The notes under the pieces are model-generated. The model made no database searches. It had not been told where the DNA came from and was given only the letters and a program-made list of their open reading frames with translations. Both the position numbers and the translations under genes were made by a program. A stretch of 64,000 bases of DNA, from positions 1 through 64,000 of the forward strand of contig JAEVYX010000057.1 in assembly GCA_023392515.1 (NCBI GenBank), given 5' to 3'. Below are positions 56,638 through 64,000 of this stretch, in pieces. This DNA is from Bacillota bacterium (GTDB lineage: Bacteria > Bacillota > Clostridia > Christensenellales > Aristaeellaceae). How positions within the stretch are numbered: the first letter of the stretch is position 1; each line of letters opens with the position of its first letter.

Positions 56638-57384
56638 ATGCCTCAGCATGTGCATTTAAAACAGTTTGACGGCCCATTGGATTTGCTTTTGCATTTAATC
56701 GGCAAGGCTAAACTGGATATTCGGGAAATTTTTGTCTCGGAGATTACGGATCAATATATCGAGTCGGTTCGAAATGCTTCGGACTTGGATATGGATGATG
56801 CCAGCGAGTTTTTGATCATGGCAGCCTTGCTGCTGGAGATCAAGAGCAGGGCTTTATTGCCCCGGCCTCCCAAGGAAGATGAGGAGGAAGAGAATCCTCA
56901 GGAAGCGTTGATCCGGCGCCTGGAGGAATACAAGCGCTTTAAGGAAACGGCGCAAAACATGCAGGCTTTTGAAAAAGCAGCGGCGGCCATGTACGAAAAA
57001 CTGCCGGAGGAGTATCCATTGCCTCCGCCTTCCTTTGAGATCAGCGGTTTGACAATGGATGGGCTTCTGGCCGCTTTCCTGCGGGTATTTGAAAGAAAGC
57101 CCCAGGAAGTTGAAGAAGCCATCTTTCAAACCAGGGACATCCGCCGGGATAGTTTTACCATTCAGGCCTGTATGAATCATATCTTCAGACGACTGCGAAA
57201 GGGCCCCTTTTCCTTTGTTGACTTGTTCAGTGAGGCTCCTTCCCGGGAGGAAGTGGTCACATTGTTTCTGGCTTTGCTGGAGGTATTGCGCCTGGGAAAA
57301 GCCCATATCCGCCAGGAAGGCGTTTTTGATGAGATTACCCTGCTTCCGGGAAGGAGTCAAGAAGATTGCAGCCCAACGAATTGA
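56638..57384 (+). CDS. scpA: segregation and condensation protein A
   Basis: 248 residues, MPQHVHLKQFDGPLDLLLHL at the start, the kleisin N-terminal helix that binds SMC. The middle is acidic and charged (PKEDEEEENPQEALIRRLEE). The C-terminal winged helix (about 160-240) binds the second SMC head. It works with ScpB and SMC in chromosome compaction. Overlaps scpB by 19 nt. Confidence 0.95.
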   Translation: MPQHVHLKQFDGPLDLLLHLIGKAKLDIREIFVSEITDQYIESVRNASDLDMDDASEFLIMAALLLEIKSRALLPRPPKEDEEEENPQEALIRRLEEYKRFKETAQNMQAFEKAAAAMYEKLPEEYPLPPPSFEISGLTMDGLLAAFLRVFERKPQEVEEAIFQTRDIRRDSFTIQACMNHIFRRLRKGPFSFVDLFSEAPSREEVVTLFLALLEVLRLGKAHIRQEGVFDEITLLPGRSQEDCSPTN

Positions 57385-57908
57385 GCCACATTATCGAGGC
57401 AATTTTGTTTGTATCCGGGGAACCGGTTCACTTGAAGGATCTGGAAAAGGCGCTTGAGGTCAGCCCTCTGGAATTATCCTCGGCAATCAGTGATTTGGAA
57501 AGCGATTACTCGTATCATCGCCGGGGAATTTGCCTGAAGCGGTTTGGTGAGCATATCCAGTTGGCTACCAGAGCAGAGTATGCAACCTATGTTGAGCGGC
57601 TGCTGCAGCCGGTTCAAAAGCAATCCCTTTCTCAGGCAGCTATGGAAACACTAGCGGTGGTGGCATACCGCCAGCCGGTTACCCGGGCCGAGATTGAGGC
57701 TGTTCGTGGCGTGAAATGCGATTATTCCATCCAATCCCTATCTAACAAGGGTCTAATTGTTGAGGTGGGGCGCAAAGATGCGGTAGGCCATCCCATATTG
57801 TATGGTACAACGGATGCTTTTCTGAACCATTTCGGAATTGCCTCCCTATCGGAATTACCCAAGCTGCCGGAGCTTCAAGAGGAGGCTGCCGAACCCCTGG
57901 TGCCATGA
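57366..57908 (+). CDS. scpB: segregation and condensation protein B
   Basis: 180 residues with a TTG start, MQPNELSHIIEAILFVSGEP; AAGGAG lies at about 57352-57357. Two winged helices, the second containing METLAVVAYRQPVTRAEIEA and VRGVKCDYSIQSLSNKGLI, are diagnostic. ScpB dimers bind ScpA. Confidence 0.96.
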   Translation: MQPNELSHIIEAILFVSGEPVHLKDLEKALEVSPLELSSAISDLESDYSYHRRGICLKRFGEHIQLATRAEYATYVERLLQPVQKQSLSQAAMETLAVVAYRQPVTRAEIEAVRGVKCDYSIQSLSNKGLIVEVGRKDAVGHPILYGTTDAFLNHFGIASLSELPKLPELQEEAAEPLVP

Positions 57909-57917
57909 CAAATCAGA

Positions 57918-57943
57918 GTCCGCCGAACGTGGCGGGCTTTTTT
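57918..57943 (+). terminator. terminator after scpB
   Basis: GTCCGCC (57918-57924), loop GAACGT, GGCGGGC (57931-57937), then six T. Confidence 0.88.
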
Positions 57944-58037
57944 ATTGCAGAAAAAGGATTTTACCATCCAATGAAGAATATAACCAATATATGGTTTTGG
58001 GTGGACGTTTGTTACATATAATGCGTCGATAGCGTAT

Positions 58038-58063
58038 GCAAAGCAATGATAAATTGCTTGCAC
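58038..58063 (+). promoter_or_regulatory. hairpin in the leader of the coiled-coil gene
   Basis: GCAAAGCAAT pairs with ATTGCTTGC (one bulge), loop GATAA. It lies between a perfect TATAAT at 58017-58022, with only a poor -35 (TTTTGG at 57995), and the gene at 58092. Confidence 0.4.
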
Positions 58064-58091
58064 ATAAAAATTGCATAAGGAGTGGTGTTTG

Positions 58092-59897
58092 GTGAAGAAA
58101 ACCTATGTGGCGCTGGTGGCTGTTGTTTTAATTGCAGCCATTGTCATTGGCGTGCTGATTGGCGACCGCAACAAGGTCAAAGAAGAAAACGGCGTGCTTT
58201 CCACACAGGCTGTGGAGGCGGCTCAAAAGGCTGATGCTCTGGAAAAAGAATTAACTGCCACCAAAGAAGCCGCAGCGAGCGCCGAGCAGGCGTTGACTGA
58301 GCTGAAAGCCGCTCTTGAAAATGAGCAGTCCGCTCTGACTTCGGCGCAAAAGGACAAGGAAGATGCGCTAAAGCAGGTTACGGAAGCTTCTGCAAAAGTG
58401 GATGCGCTGACTAAGGACCTGGCGGCGGCCAATAATGATAAAGTCGCTCTGACAGAAGAACTGGCGGCAGCTAATAAGCAGTTGGAAACAGCAAGCGCTG
58501 CGGCTCAAAAGGCGCAAGAGGATATGACGGCGTTGGGGACGTCCATAAAACAAAAGGAAGATGCGCTTACCGCAGCCCAGGCGGATGCTGCCAAAGCCTT
58601 GGAGGCCAAGACGGCTGCTGAAGATGCCTTTGCTGCCGCACAAAAAGAAGTTCAGGCAGCCAAAGATGCAATGACGGCTGCGGCAGGGGAAAAAGATGCG
58701 GCGGTAAAGGCTGCACAGGTTGATGCCGATGCGGCGAAGGCCGCCAAGCTGGAAGCTGAAGCAGCCATGAAGGCCAAAACGGATGCTGAAAATGCCGCGA
58801 AAGAGGCCGAAGCAAGCGTGCTTAAGGCAAATGAATCGCTGGAAGCGGCCTTAAATGATAAAAAGCTTGCGGAAGAAGCCGCTATCAAGGCTCAAAATGA
58901 TTATAAGGCGCTGGAGGCAGATCTTCAGGAAAAGGATGCAGAACTGAAAGAAGTAAAAGCTGCCTTGGATGATGCGCTGGCACAAAAGGATGATGCACTC
59001 AAAGCGGCAGAAGCGGCATTGAGGGATGCGGCACTGAAGGATACATCCTTAAAGGAAGCGCAAACTGCGCTGGATTCCGCTTTAGCGGATGCAAAGAAAG
59101 CCCAGGACGCTTTGGCGGCAGCCCAGAATGATCCTGCAGCCGCCGAACGGGTAGCTGCGCTGGAGACTGCGTTGGCGCAAAAGGAAGAAGCCCTTGCCGC
59201 GGCCCAGAGTGAGGCTGAAACAGCCAAGTCTGAAGCACAGGAGGCCAAGTCAGCACTGGCAAAGGCGCAAAGCGAGCTGACCGCTACTCAGCGCGAAGCT
59301 TTGCTGGAAGCCACACTGGTTGATAAGGAAGCGCAGCTTGCGGCCGTTCAGGCACAGGCCGATGAAGCAAAAGTAGTTCTGGTTGAGACGCAATATGCCG
59401 CCGATGCGGCCAGCGTCGAACTGAAAAAAGCATCCGACGCCCTAGCAGTAGCCCTGAAGGAAAAGGAAGAGGCTGTGAGCGCAGCAAAAACCGAGACAAC
59501 GCAGGCGTTGGATGCTCTGAAGGCGGCTGAAGAAAAAGCAGAATTGGCCGAGGCGGAATGGAAGGCTGCCGCTGATGGCTTACAGGCTGCTTTGGTAGAA
59601 AAGGATACTGCCATTGCCTTGGCGAAGCAGGCGGAAGATGCTGCTGCCCAGACAAAGGAGCAAATGACCCAATTCCTTGCGCAGGTCGAGGCAGCCAGGC
59701 TGATCTGGCAGGAGATGCAGCTGGTTCTGGATACAGGTGTGCAGAGCGAGAAACTGCCTGTCATGCTGCAGGAGTTCTTTACTGCCTATCCCGACAGTTT
59801 GCTGTTGTTCCCATGGCCTGTCCAAGCAGATACGGCGGCTGATCCTCTGGCAGGAGGGGATGCTTCTGCGACTGCGCAGCCTGTGACTGTGCCATAA
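58092..59897 (+). CDS. membrane-anchored alanine-rich coiled-coil protein
   Basis: 601 residues with a GTG start (AAGGAG at 58077-58082). Residues 1-25 form one membrane span (TYVALVAVVLIAAIVIGVLI), so most of the protein is outside the membrane. About 30-550 is an almost continuous A/K/E/D/Q-rich heptad coiled coil made of degenerate blocks such as EDALTAAQADAAKALEAKTA and KKAQDALAAAQND. The last 50 residues are not coiled coil (EFFTAYPDSLLLFPWPV). It could bridge membrane and wall or act as a spacer. No catalytic or wall-sorting motif is visible. Confidence 0.8.
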   Translation: MKKTYVALVAVVLIAAIVIGVLIGDRNKVKEENGVLSTQAVEAAQKADALEKELTATKEAAASAEQALTELKAALENEQSALTSAQKDKEDALKQVTEASAKVDALTKDLAAANNDKVALTEELAAANKQLETASAAAQKAQEDMTALGTSIKQKEDALTAAQADAAKALEAKTAAEDAFAAAQKEVQAAKDAMTAAAGEKDAAVKAAQVDADAAKAAKLEAEAAMKAKTDAENAAKEAEASVLKANESLEAALNDKKLAEEAAIKAQNDYKALEADLQEKDAELKEVKAALDDALAQKDDALKAAEAALRDAALKDTSLKEAQTALDSALADAKKAQDALAAAQNDPAAAERVAALETALAQKEEALAAAQSEAETAKSEAQEAKSALAKAQSELTATQREALLEATLVDKEAQLAAVQAQADEAKVVLVETQYAADAASVELKKASDALAVALKEKEEAVSAAKTETTQALDALKAAEEKAELAEAEWKAAADGLQAALVEKDTAIALAKQAEDAAAQTKEQMTQFLAQVEAARLIWQEMQLVLDTGVQSEKLPVMLQEFFTAYPDSLLLFPWPVQADTAADPLAGGDASATAQPVTVP

Positions 59898-59915
59898 GCG
59901 TTATATGGTTACCAG

Positions 59916-59950
59916 CGCCCCTTCCGTTTAGGCGGAAGGGGCGTTTTCTT
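59916..59950 (+). terminator. terminator after the coiled-coil gene
   Basis: CGCCCCTTCCG (59916-59926), loop TTTAGG, CGGAAGGGGCG (59933-59943), then TTTTCTT. Confidence 0.92.
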
Positions 59951-60051
59951 GTGATATCAAACACCGGATTTATAATTCAAAATGATTGCGCAGCTTGATT
60001 TAGATAAGTTGTGCAACTTTTTTGTAAGTGCAAATGACTGATAATAGGAGG

Positions 60052-60080
60052 TTGCTTTTCGCAACGGAAGACAATATAAT
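60052..60080 (+). promoter_or_regulatory. promoter of the DAHP synthase gene
   Basis: TTGCTT at 60052-60057, 17-bp spacer, perfect TATAAT at 60075-60080. A second candidate, an extended -10 TGGTATACT, ends at 60107. AAGTACC and GGTATACTT near 60087-60108, and ATAAGTATG near 60138, are related dyad or repeat sequences that could bind a regulator. Confidence 0.55.
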
Positions 60081-60167
60081 GATAAAGTACCATTTTATTG
60101 GTATACTTATTAATACCCATTTCATGTCCAACTTTCATAAGTATGCATATACAGTGAGGAATATCAA

Positions 60168-61181
60168 ATGATTGTCATTTTAAAACGGGATGCAAAACCT
60201 GAAAAGGTAAACACGCTTATACAGCATATCGAAGGATTGGGAATACAAATTCACTACAGTGCCGGAACTCAGGCTACAATTCTGGGCCTTATTGGTGATG
60301 TATCCCGGGTTGATGTAAGCAATTTGATGGCCAACGATGTGGTGGAGGATATCCGTCGCATTACGGAGCCATACAAAGCGGCCAACCGCCGTTTTCACCC
60401 GCTGGACACCTTGGTGGAGGCAGGCGGAAATGTGATTGGCGAGGGGCACTTTACGGTGATGGCCGGGCCCTGCTCTGTAGAAAGTGAAGAGCAGATTATT
60501 CAAGTGGCGGAATCCGTTAAAAAAAGCGGGGCCTCATTTTTACGGGGCGGCGCCTTTAAACCGCGTACATCTCCTTACTCATTTCAGGGCATGGAGAACG
60601 AAGGAATCAGGCTTCTGTTGGAAGCCAAGCGGGTTACCGGCCTTCCCATTGTAACGGAAATCATGGGGGAAGACCAGCTGAAAGACTTCGAGCAGGTGGA
60701 TATCCTTCAGGTAGGGGCAAGGAATATGCAAAACTTCAGGCTTTTAAAAGCTTTGGGGCAAACAAAAAAGCCCATCCTGCTCAAAAGGGGGCTGTCGGCT
60801 ACCCTTGAAGAATTTTTGATGAGTGCTGAATATATTCTTGCTGGCGGGAATCCCAATGTAATTCTTTGCGAGCGGGGCATCCGCACCTTTGAAACCATGC
60901 TGCGCAATAATTTGGATATTTCTGCCGTGCCAATGCTAAAGCGGTATAGCCATCTGCCTGTGATTATAGATCCCAGCCATGCGGCCGGCATCGCGTGGAT
61001 GGTGGAGCCTCTTGCCAAAGCCACCATTGCCGCCGGGGCTGACGGGCTGATGATTGAGGTTCACCCCAACCCCAAGGAGGCTTTGTCTGACGGGGCCCAA
61101 TCCCTGGATTGCGAAGCGTTTGATGGGGTAATGACCCAGGTGAAGCGCCGTGTCTCCTTTGAAGGAAAGCGAATGGATTAA
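60168..61181 (+). CDS. aroF: 3-deoxy-D-arabino-heptulosonate 7-phosphate synthase, type I-beta with regulatory domain
   Basis: 337 residues. Residues 1-70 are the ferredoxin-like domain (MIVILKRDAKPEKVNTLIQH) that mediates Tyr/Phe feedback in Thermotoga-type enzymes. The TIM barrel follows: GHFTVMAGPCSVESEEQI, FLRGGAFKPRTSPYSFQG, LQVGARNMQNF, and metal/substrate residues in ILCERGIRTFE and VIIDPSHAAG. It condenses PEP and erythrose 4-phosphate, the first step of aromatic amino acid synthesis. GTGAGG precedes the ATG. No other aro gene is nearby. Confidence 0.95.
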   Translation: MIVILKRDAKPEKVNTLIQHIEGLGIQIHYSAGTQATILGLIGDVSRVDVSNLMANDVVEDIRRITEPYKAANRRFHPLDTLVEAGGNVIGEGHFTVMAGPCSVESEEQIIQVAESVKKSGASFLRGGAFKPRTSPYSFQGMENEGIRLLLEAKRVTGLPIVTEIMGEDQLKDFEQVDILQVGARNMQNFRLLKALGQTKKPILLKRGLSATLEEFLMSAEYILAGGNPNVILCERGIRTFETMLRNNLDISAVPMLKRYSHLPVIIDPSHAAGIAWMVEPLAKATIAAGADGLMIEVHPNPKEALSDGAQSLDCEAFDGVMTQVKRRVSFEGKRMD

Positions 61182-61272
61182 CAATATCATATCGACTCCT
61201 GCTGAAAACTGCTGCCTTTATGGAAAAGAACCCGCTCTGCAAAAAGCGGGTTCTGTAACAGGCTGCGACATA

Positions 61273-61629
61273 TCAAAAACGCGCAGAAGGGTCTTTCTGT
61301 ACTGCATGCCTCTCAAGCCGTGCAGCCGGCTTCTTCTCTTTCTTTTGAGCCATCTTTTCCCGCTTGGCCTGCTGCACCATCTCCTGAACTCGTTTGCGCT
61401 GTTCCAGTTCCCGGTTGGCTTGCTCTTCCCAGGCTTTGTCCAGGTCCAGGGATACAGACTTGGCAAATTCGGGATCTCTGGCTGTCAGATACTTGTCGAA
61501 AGCCTGAGGATATATAAAGGTATGGGCGCCATATTCTTGGAAGTAGATGGTGATGATATTTTCCTTATGATCCTTGATAACCCCTTGACCAAACTTTTTG
61601 TGAACCACATGCTGGTTAATGCAATCCAT
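61273..61629 (-). CDS. hypothetical protein with N-terminal small beta domain and basic tail
   Basis: 118 residues. The N-terminal 50 residues (VVHKKFGQGVIKDHKENIIT, IYFQEYGAHTFIYPQAFDKY) look like a small beta-barrel seen at the start of several clostridial proteins of unknown function. The C-terminal half is a charged helix (RELEQRKRVQEMVQQAKREK) ending in a basic, probably nucleic-acid-binding tail. It follows the 81-residue gene by 14 nt on the same strand. Confidence 0.7.
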   Translation of the reverse strand: MDCINQHVVHKKFGQGVIKDHKENIITIYFQEYGAHTFIYPQAFDKYLTARDPEFAKSVSLDLDKAWEEQANRELEQRKRVQEMVQQAKREKMAQKKEKKPAARLERHAVQKDPSARF

Positions 61630-61643
61630 TCTTATCTACCTCT

Positions 61644-61889
61644 TCAGCCTTCCAGATAGTCACCGCAATCATGCCCGTTATACTGTTTCTTGAGCTTCAG
61701 AATCACTGAGTCGTCAGGATGAACACTTTCATCAATAATTTTGTACTTGATTCGCTTATGGGTGAGCTGGTCCTTGAAGTTTTGCACCTCGTAATGGACA
61801 GCTTTTACGGCAGCATCATGCTCTACGCCGTCCTCTTTCAGCATGAAATGAAGCGTTTGCTCCAGACAGGCAAATTTGATGCGTTTCAT
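61644..61889 (-). CDS. hypothetical small protein
   Basis: 81 residues, MKRIKFACLEQTLHFMLKED at the start and NGHDCGDYLEG at the end. The pattern of an alternating alpha/beta chain with no membrane segment suggests a small folded cytoplasmic protein. GAAAGGGGG precedes the ATG. Co-transcribed with the 118-residue gene. I do not recognise a named family. Confidence 0.7.
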   Translation of the reverse strand: MKRIKFACLEQTLHFMLKEDGVEHDAAVKAVHYEVQNFKDQLTHKRIKYKIIDESVHPDDSVILKLKKQYNGHDCGDYLEG

Positions 61890-62218
61890 GGTTTAAAACC
61901 CCCTTTCAATACCCTGATTTTATCAAATTTTTGGCCGCTGATGTAATACCCAAAATTTGGAAATTGAATTTTCTTCTATTTTTGCGCACGTAATTGCCCT
62001 GTGTTTTTGGAGAAATTAAACAGAAAACGCTCAGAGGATACGTTGGCCCATCCAGCGCCTTCTGTATTTCCGACGCTTCAAATCCTGCTGCTTTTGCCTC
62101 CCTGCAGGCAGGAAAAAGCAGCGTGGGCGTGGAAAACATGTTCAGCCGCATGCAGGGCAGATTTGTTTATTTGTGATGCAGTCAGCAGAATTATGGTATT
62201 TATAAGGAGAAAAAATCT
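61890..62218. other. stretch without a recognisable gene
   Basis: About 330 nt. The left third is AT-rich and should contain the promoter of the leftward pair. A 9-bp dyad GCTGCTTTT/AAAAGCAGC lies at 62087-62122 with an inner CCT/AGG. Short open frames on both strands lack ribosome binding sites and similarity. The last 20 nt hold AAGGAGA for the oxidoreductase gene. Confidence 0.4.
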
Positions 62219-63487
62219 ATGAGACCTATTACGGTTGCTATTGCCGGTTGTGGCTCAAGGGGGCAGGACACCTATGCAAAATGCCTGCTTAAGATGCCGA
62301 AGCGCGCACAAATCGTCGCGGTCGCCGATATCAACCCGGAAAAGCTGCGCGCCATGCAAGAGCTATGCCAGCTCCCGGATGAAATGTGCTTTCATTCCGC
62401 AGAGGAGATGCTGGATCATGGGCGTCTTGCCGATGCGATGCTTATTTGCACGCCTGACCGCCTGCATTATAGCCAGGCACTGCAGGCGCTGCAGCTTGAT
62501 TATCATTTGTTGCTGGAAAAGCCTATATCCTCAATAGAGGAAGAGTGCAGGGAACTTTCAGCGCTCGCGGTGGAAAGAAAGAGGCAGGTGGTAGTCTGCC
62601 ATGTGCTGCGCTACACCGTGTTTTATCAAAAGGTCAAGGAGATTATCGAGTCGGGCATACTTGGCGATCTTGCTTCCATTCAGGCGATGGAGCAGGTTTG
62701 CTATTGGCACCAGGCGCATTCCTTTGTGCGCGGCAACTGGCGAAATACAGGGCTCAGCTCGCCCATGTTCCTGCAAAAATGCTGCCATGATATGGATATT
62801 CTGCTATGGCTGTCGGACAAGCATTGCAAGCGCGTATCCTCCTTTGGCTCCTTGATGCATTTCAAAAAGGAAAACGCACCGGTGGGTGCGAAAGAGCGCT
62901 GTACGGATAACTGCCCCGCGGCAGATACCTGCCCATATAACGCCGTTCGCATCTACATGGATCGTTTACACGAAGACGGTTATAGCTGGCCTGTTGACGT
63001 TGTTACCATGGAACCGACAGAAGAAGGAATTATGAAAGCCCTCCGCACAGGGCCTTACGGACGCTGTGTGTATCATTGCGATAATGATGTGGTGGATCAC
63101 CAGGTGGTCAATTTGCAATTGGACGATGATGTGACGGTCAATTTTACCATGTGCGCATTCACTGCGCATGGCGGACGCACATTGCGCATAATGGGCACCC
63201 ATGGCGAACTGATAGGCGATATGAAGCGCAATGTGATCCGTGTGCTACCCTTTGGTGGCAAGGAGACGGAGATTGACGTCAATCAGCTTTCCGATGACTT
63301 TTCAGGCCATGGCGGCGGGGACGCAAGGATGATCGATGAATTCGTCAGCCTGATCTCCGGTGAGGGACAGCCCACAAGGACGCTGACCTCTATTGAACGC
63401 TCCGTGGAGAGCCATCTCATCGCGCTCGCCGCAGACCGCTCCCGCCTTTCCGGCGGAGCGGCTGTCGATATCTCCTGCAATTGTTGA
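62219..63487 (+). CDS. Gfo/Idh/MocA family oxidoreductase
   Basis: 422 residues. N-terminal Rossmann domain with AIAGCGSRGQDTYAKCL, then the catalytic-lysine motif E100-K101-P102. The substrate domain carries a cysteine cluster, ERCTDNCPAADTCPYNAVRI, typical of a large subgroup of this family, probably structural. The enzymes oxidise or epimerise sugars and related polyols with NAD(P). AAGGAGA is 11 nt from the ATG. No transporter or sugar-isomerase genes flank it, so the substrate is open. Confidence 0.93.
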   Translation: MRPITVAIAGCGSRGQDTYAKCLLKMPKRAQIVAVADINPEKLRAMQELCQLPDEMCFHSAEEMLDHGRLADAMLICTPDRLHYSQALQALQLDYHLLLEKPISSIEEECRELSALAVERKRQVVVCHVLRYTVFYQKVKEIIESGILGDLASIQAMEQVCYWHQAHSFVRGNWRNTGLSSPMFLQKCCHDMDILLWLSDKHCKRVSSFGSLMHFKKENAPVGAKERCTDNCPAADTCPYNAVRIYMDRLHEDGYSWPVDVVTMEPTEEGIMKALRTGPYGRCVYHCDNDVVDHQVVNLQLDDDVTVNFTMCAFTAHGGRTLRIMGTHGELIGDMKRNVIRVLPFGGKETEIDVNQLSDDFSGHGGGDARMIDEFVSLISGEGQPTRTLTSIERSVESHLIALAADRSRLSGGAAVDISCNC

Positions 63488-63506
63488 TGAAGGCAAAAGC
63501 ACACCA

Positions 63507-64000
63507 TCAATACTTAAAGTCCAAGCTGAGGAGCCTTATGGGCTTCTCCCGCTGACTATTACCAAACTCTTTTCGTATTGTAATGAGGCTTAAATCCGTA
63601 TATCCCAATTTGTGATAAAGGCGCAGTGCGCTTTCGTTTCGAGGTGAAACATCCAAACAGACGGCGGTATAACCCGGCGTATTCATAATGATGGCTTCAA
63701 CGGATGCAATGGCGGCAGATGCGATGCCGCGACCTCTGTGCGCAGCATCAACAAAAATATCTTCTATCCAGGCCACATTGGGCCCGCGGTAGTTAATTCG
63801 AACAAAGCCCACAGAAGCATCATCGTTGATGATCATGAATAAAGCGTTTGGGTGTACTTGCCACTCTCTTAGCATTAAACGGCTGTCTTCGGTATCGGCA
63901 TTTGAAGCAACGCTACCTGAACTGGCAGTTTGTACAAGCGATTTGTGAAAGCCGAAAAAATTGGAGATGCGATTGAGCGTAACAGCTTCATAAGAAGCAT
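63507..64000 (-). CDS. GNAT family N-acetyltransferase, 5' end beyond the window
   Basis: At least 164 residues; the frame is open to the right edge, so the start is not seen. The upstream part reads SYEAVTLNRISNFFGFHKSL, continuing into the ATG at 63875 without a stop, which makes that ATG internal. The GNAT core has VAWIEDIFVDAAHRGRGIAS (acetyl-CoA loop RGRGIA) and VSPRNESALRLYHKLGY. The acceptor is unknown. The gene is convergent with the oxidoreductase, 19 nt between stops. Confidence 0.9.
   Translation of the reverse strand, partial: ASYEAVTLNRISNFFGFHKSLVQTASSGSVASNADTEDSRLMLREWQVHPNALFMIINDDASVGFVRINYRGPNVAWIEDIFVDAAHRGRGIASAAIASVEAIIMNTPGYTAVCLDVSPRNESALRLYHKLGYTDLSLITIRKEFGNSQREKPIRLLSLDFKY

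Noticed and set aside
58092..59897. CRISPR array or tandem DNA repeat
   Set aside because: The repetitive look comes from the A/E/K/Q-rich coiled-coil coding sequence; repeats differ in length and sequence and there are no spacers.
60078..60171. Possible 30-codon leader peptide rich in Phe and Tyr before DAHP synthase, stop overlapping the aroF start by ATGA
   Set aside because: Its ATG lies in the TATAAT box of the best promoter, it has only a GGAAG site, and no attenuator hairpin follows.
61906..62176. Short open frames on both strands between the small hypothetical gene and the oxidoreductase
   Set aside because: No ribosome binding sites, no recognisable sequence, and they overlap each other and the leftward promoter region.

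Overview
The window looks like a chromosomal segment of a low-to-mid GC Gram-positive bacterium of the class Clostridia, probably an uncultured anaerobe. The grounds are a complete Firmicutes-type S10-spc-alpha ribosomal cluster, zinc (C+) forms of S14, L24 and L36, a KOW/L14e-like gene between map and infA, many TTG and GTG starts with strong AAGGAGG sites, single-membrane cell-wall enzymes, a c-di-GMP-I riboswitch, an FMN riboswitch before ribU, and an LexA box of Bacillus/Clostridium type. No genus is claimed.

Layout. 1-690: a small membrane ORF, about 0.3 kb without a recognisable gene, then a sigma-A promoter and leader. 691-13396: rpsJ to rpmJ (S10 and spc blocks with secY, adk, map, infA), ended by a hairpin terminator. 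13403-16824: a new extended -10 promoter, a 258-nt multi-hairpin leader, then rpsM-rpsK-rpsD-rpoA-rplQ and a 17-bp-stem terminator. 16884-22283: an ABC-2 exporter with a tandem-MerR regulator, a glycosyltransferase/methyltransferase fusion, and a FAD oxidoreductase with a BFD-like iron-sulfur domain. 22312-25054: a small helical protein, a LysM protein and an RsgI-like protein under a c-di-GMP-I riboswitch. 25135-26943: a structured leader of no class I recognise, an ECF S component and a P-loop kinase with an extra N-terminal domain. 26960-31676: a proline-rich protein, a MATE exporter, a helical protein, a secreted protein with a possible cysteine-peptidase fold, and a lipid kinase. 31894-35560: an amino-acid ABC importer, a DUF1653 protein and a HAD phosphatase. 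35713-44522: cell wall and quality control (L,D-transpeptidase, LexA-controlled SPL-like radical SAM enzyme, MurC, class A PBP, FtsH). 44621-50026: an orphan sugar-type binding protein, a galactokinase-like enzyme, FMN riboswitch-ribU, and tsaE-tsaB-rimI. 50034-55778: an rRNA methyltransferase, a MITE-like palindrome, deoB-punA, CorA and DacF. 55866-59950: site-2 protease, scpA-scpB and a 601-aa anchored coiled-coil protein. 60052-64000: DAHP synthase, two small conserved-looking proteins, a Gfo/Idh/MocA oxidoreductase and a GNAT acetyltransferase cut by the window edge.

The content is mostly housekeeping: translation, secretion, cell wall, t6A modification, nucleoside salvage and chromosome segregation. 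The most notable signals are regulatory. They are a LexA operator filling the 17-bp spacer of the SPL-like gene promoter, the unassigned leader before the ECF/kinase pair, the c-di-GMP switch on an RsgI-like gene, the large folded alpha-operon leader, and a 161-bp near-palindrome upstream of deoB. No CRISPR array, prophage, complete insertion sequence, tRNA or rRNA gene was seen.
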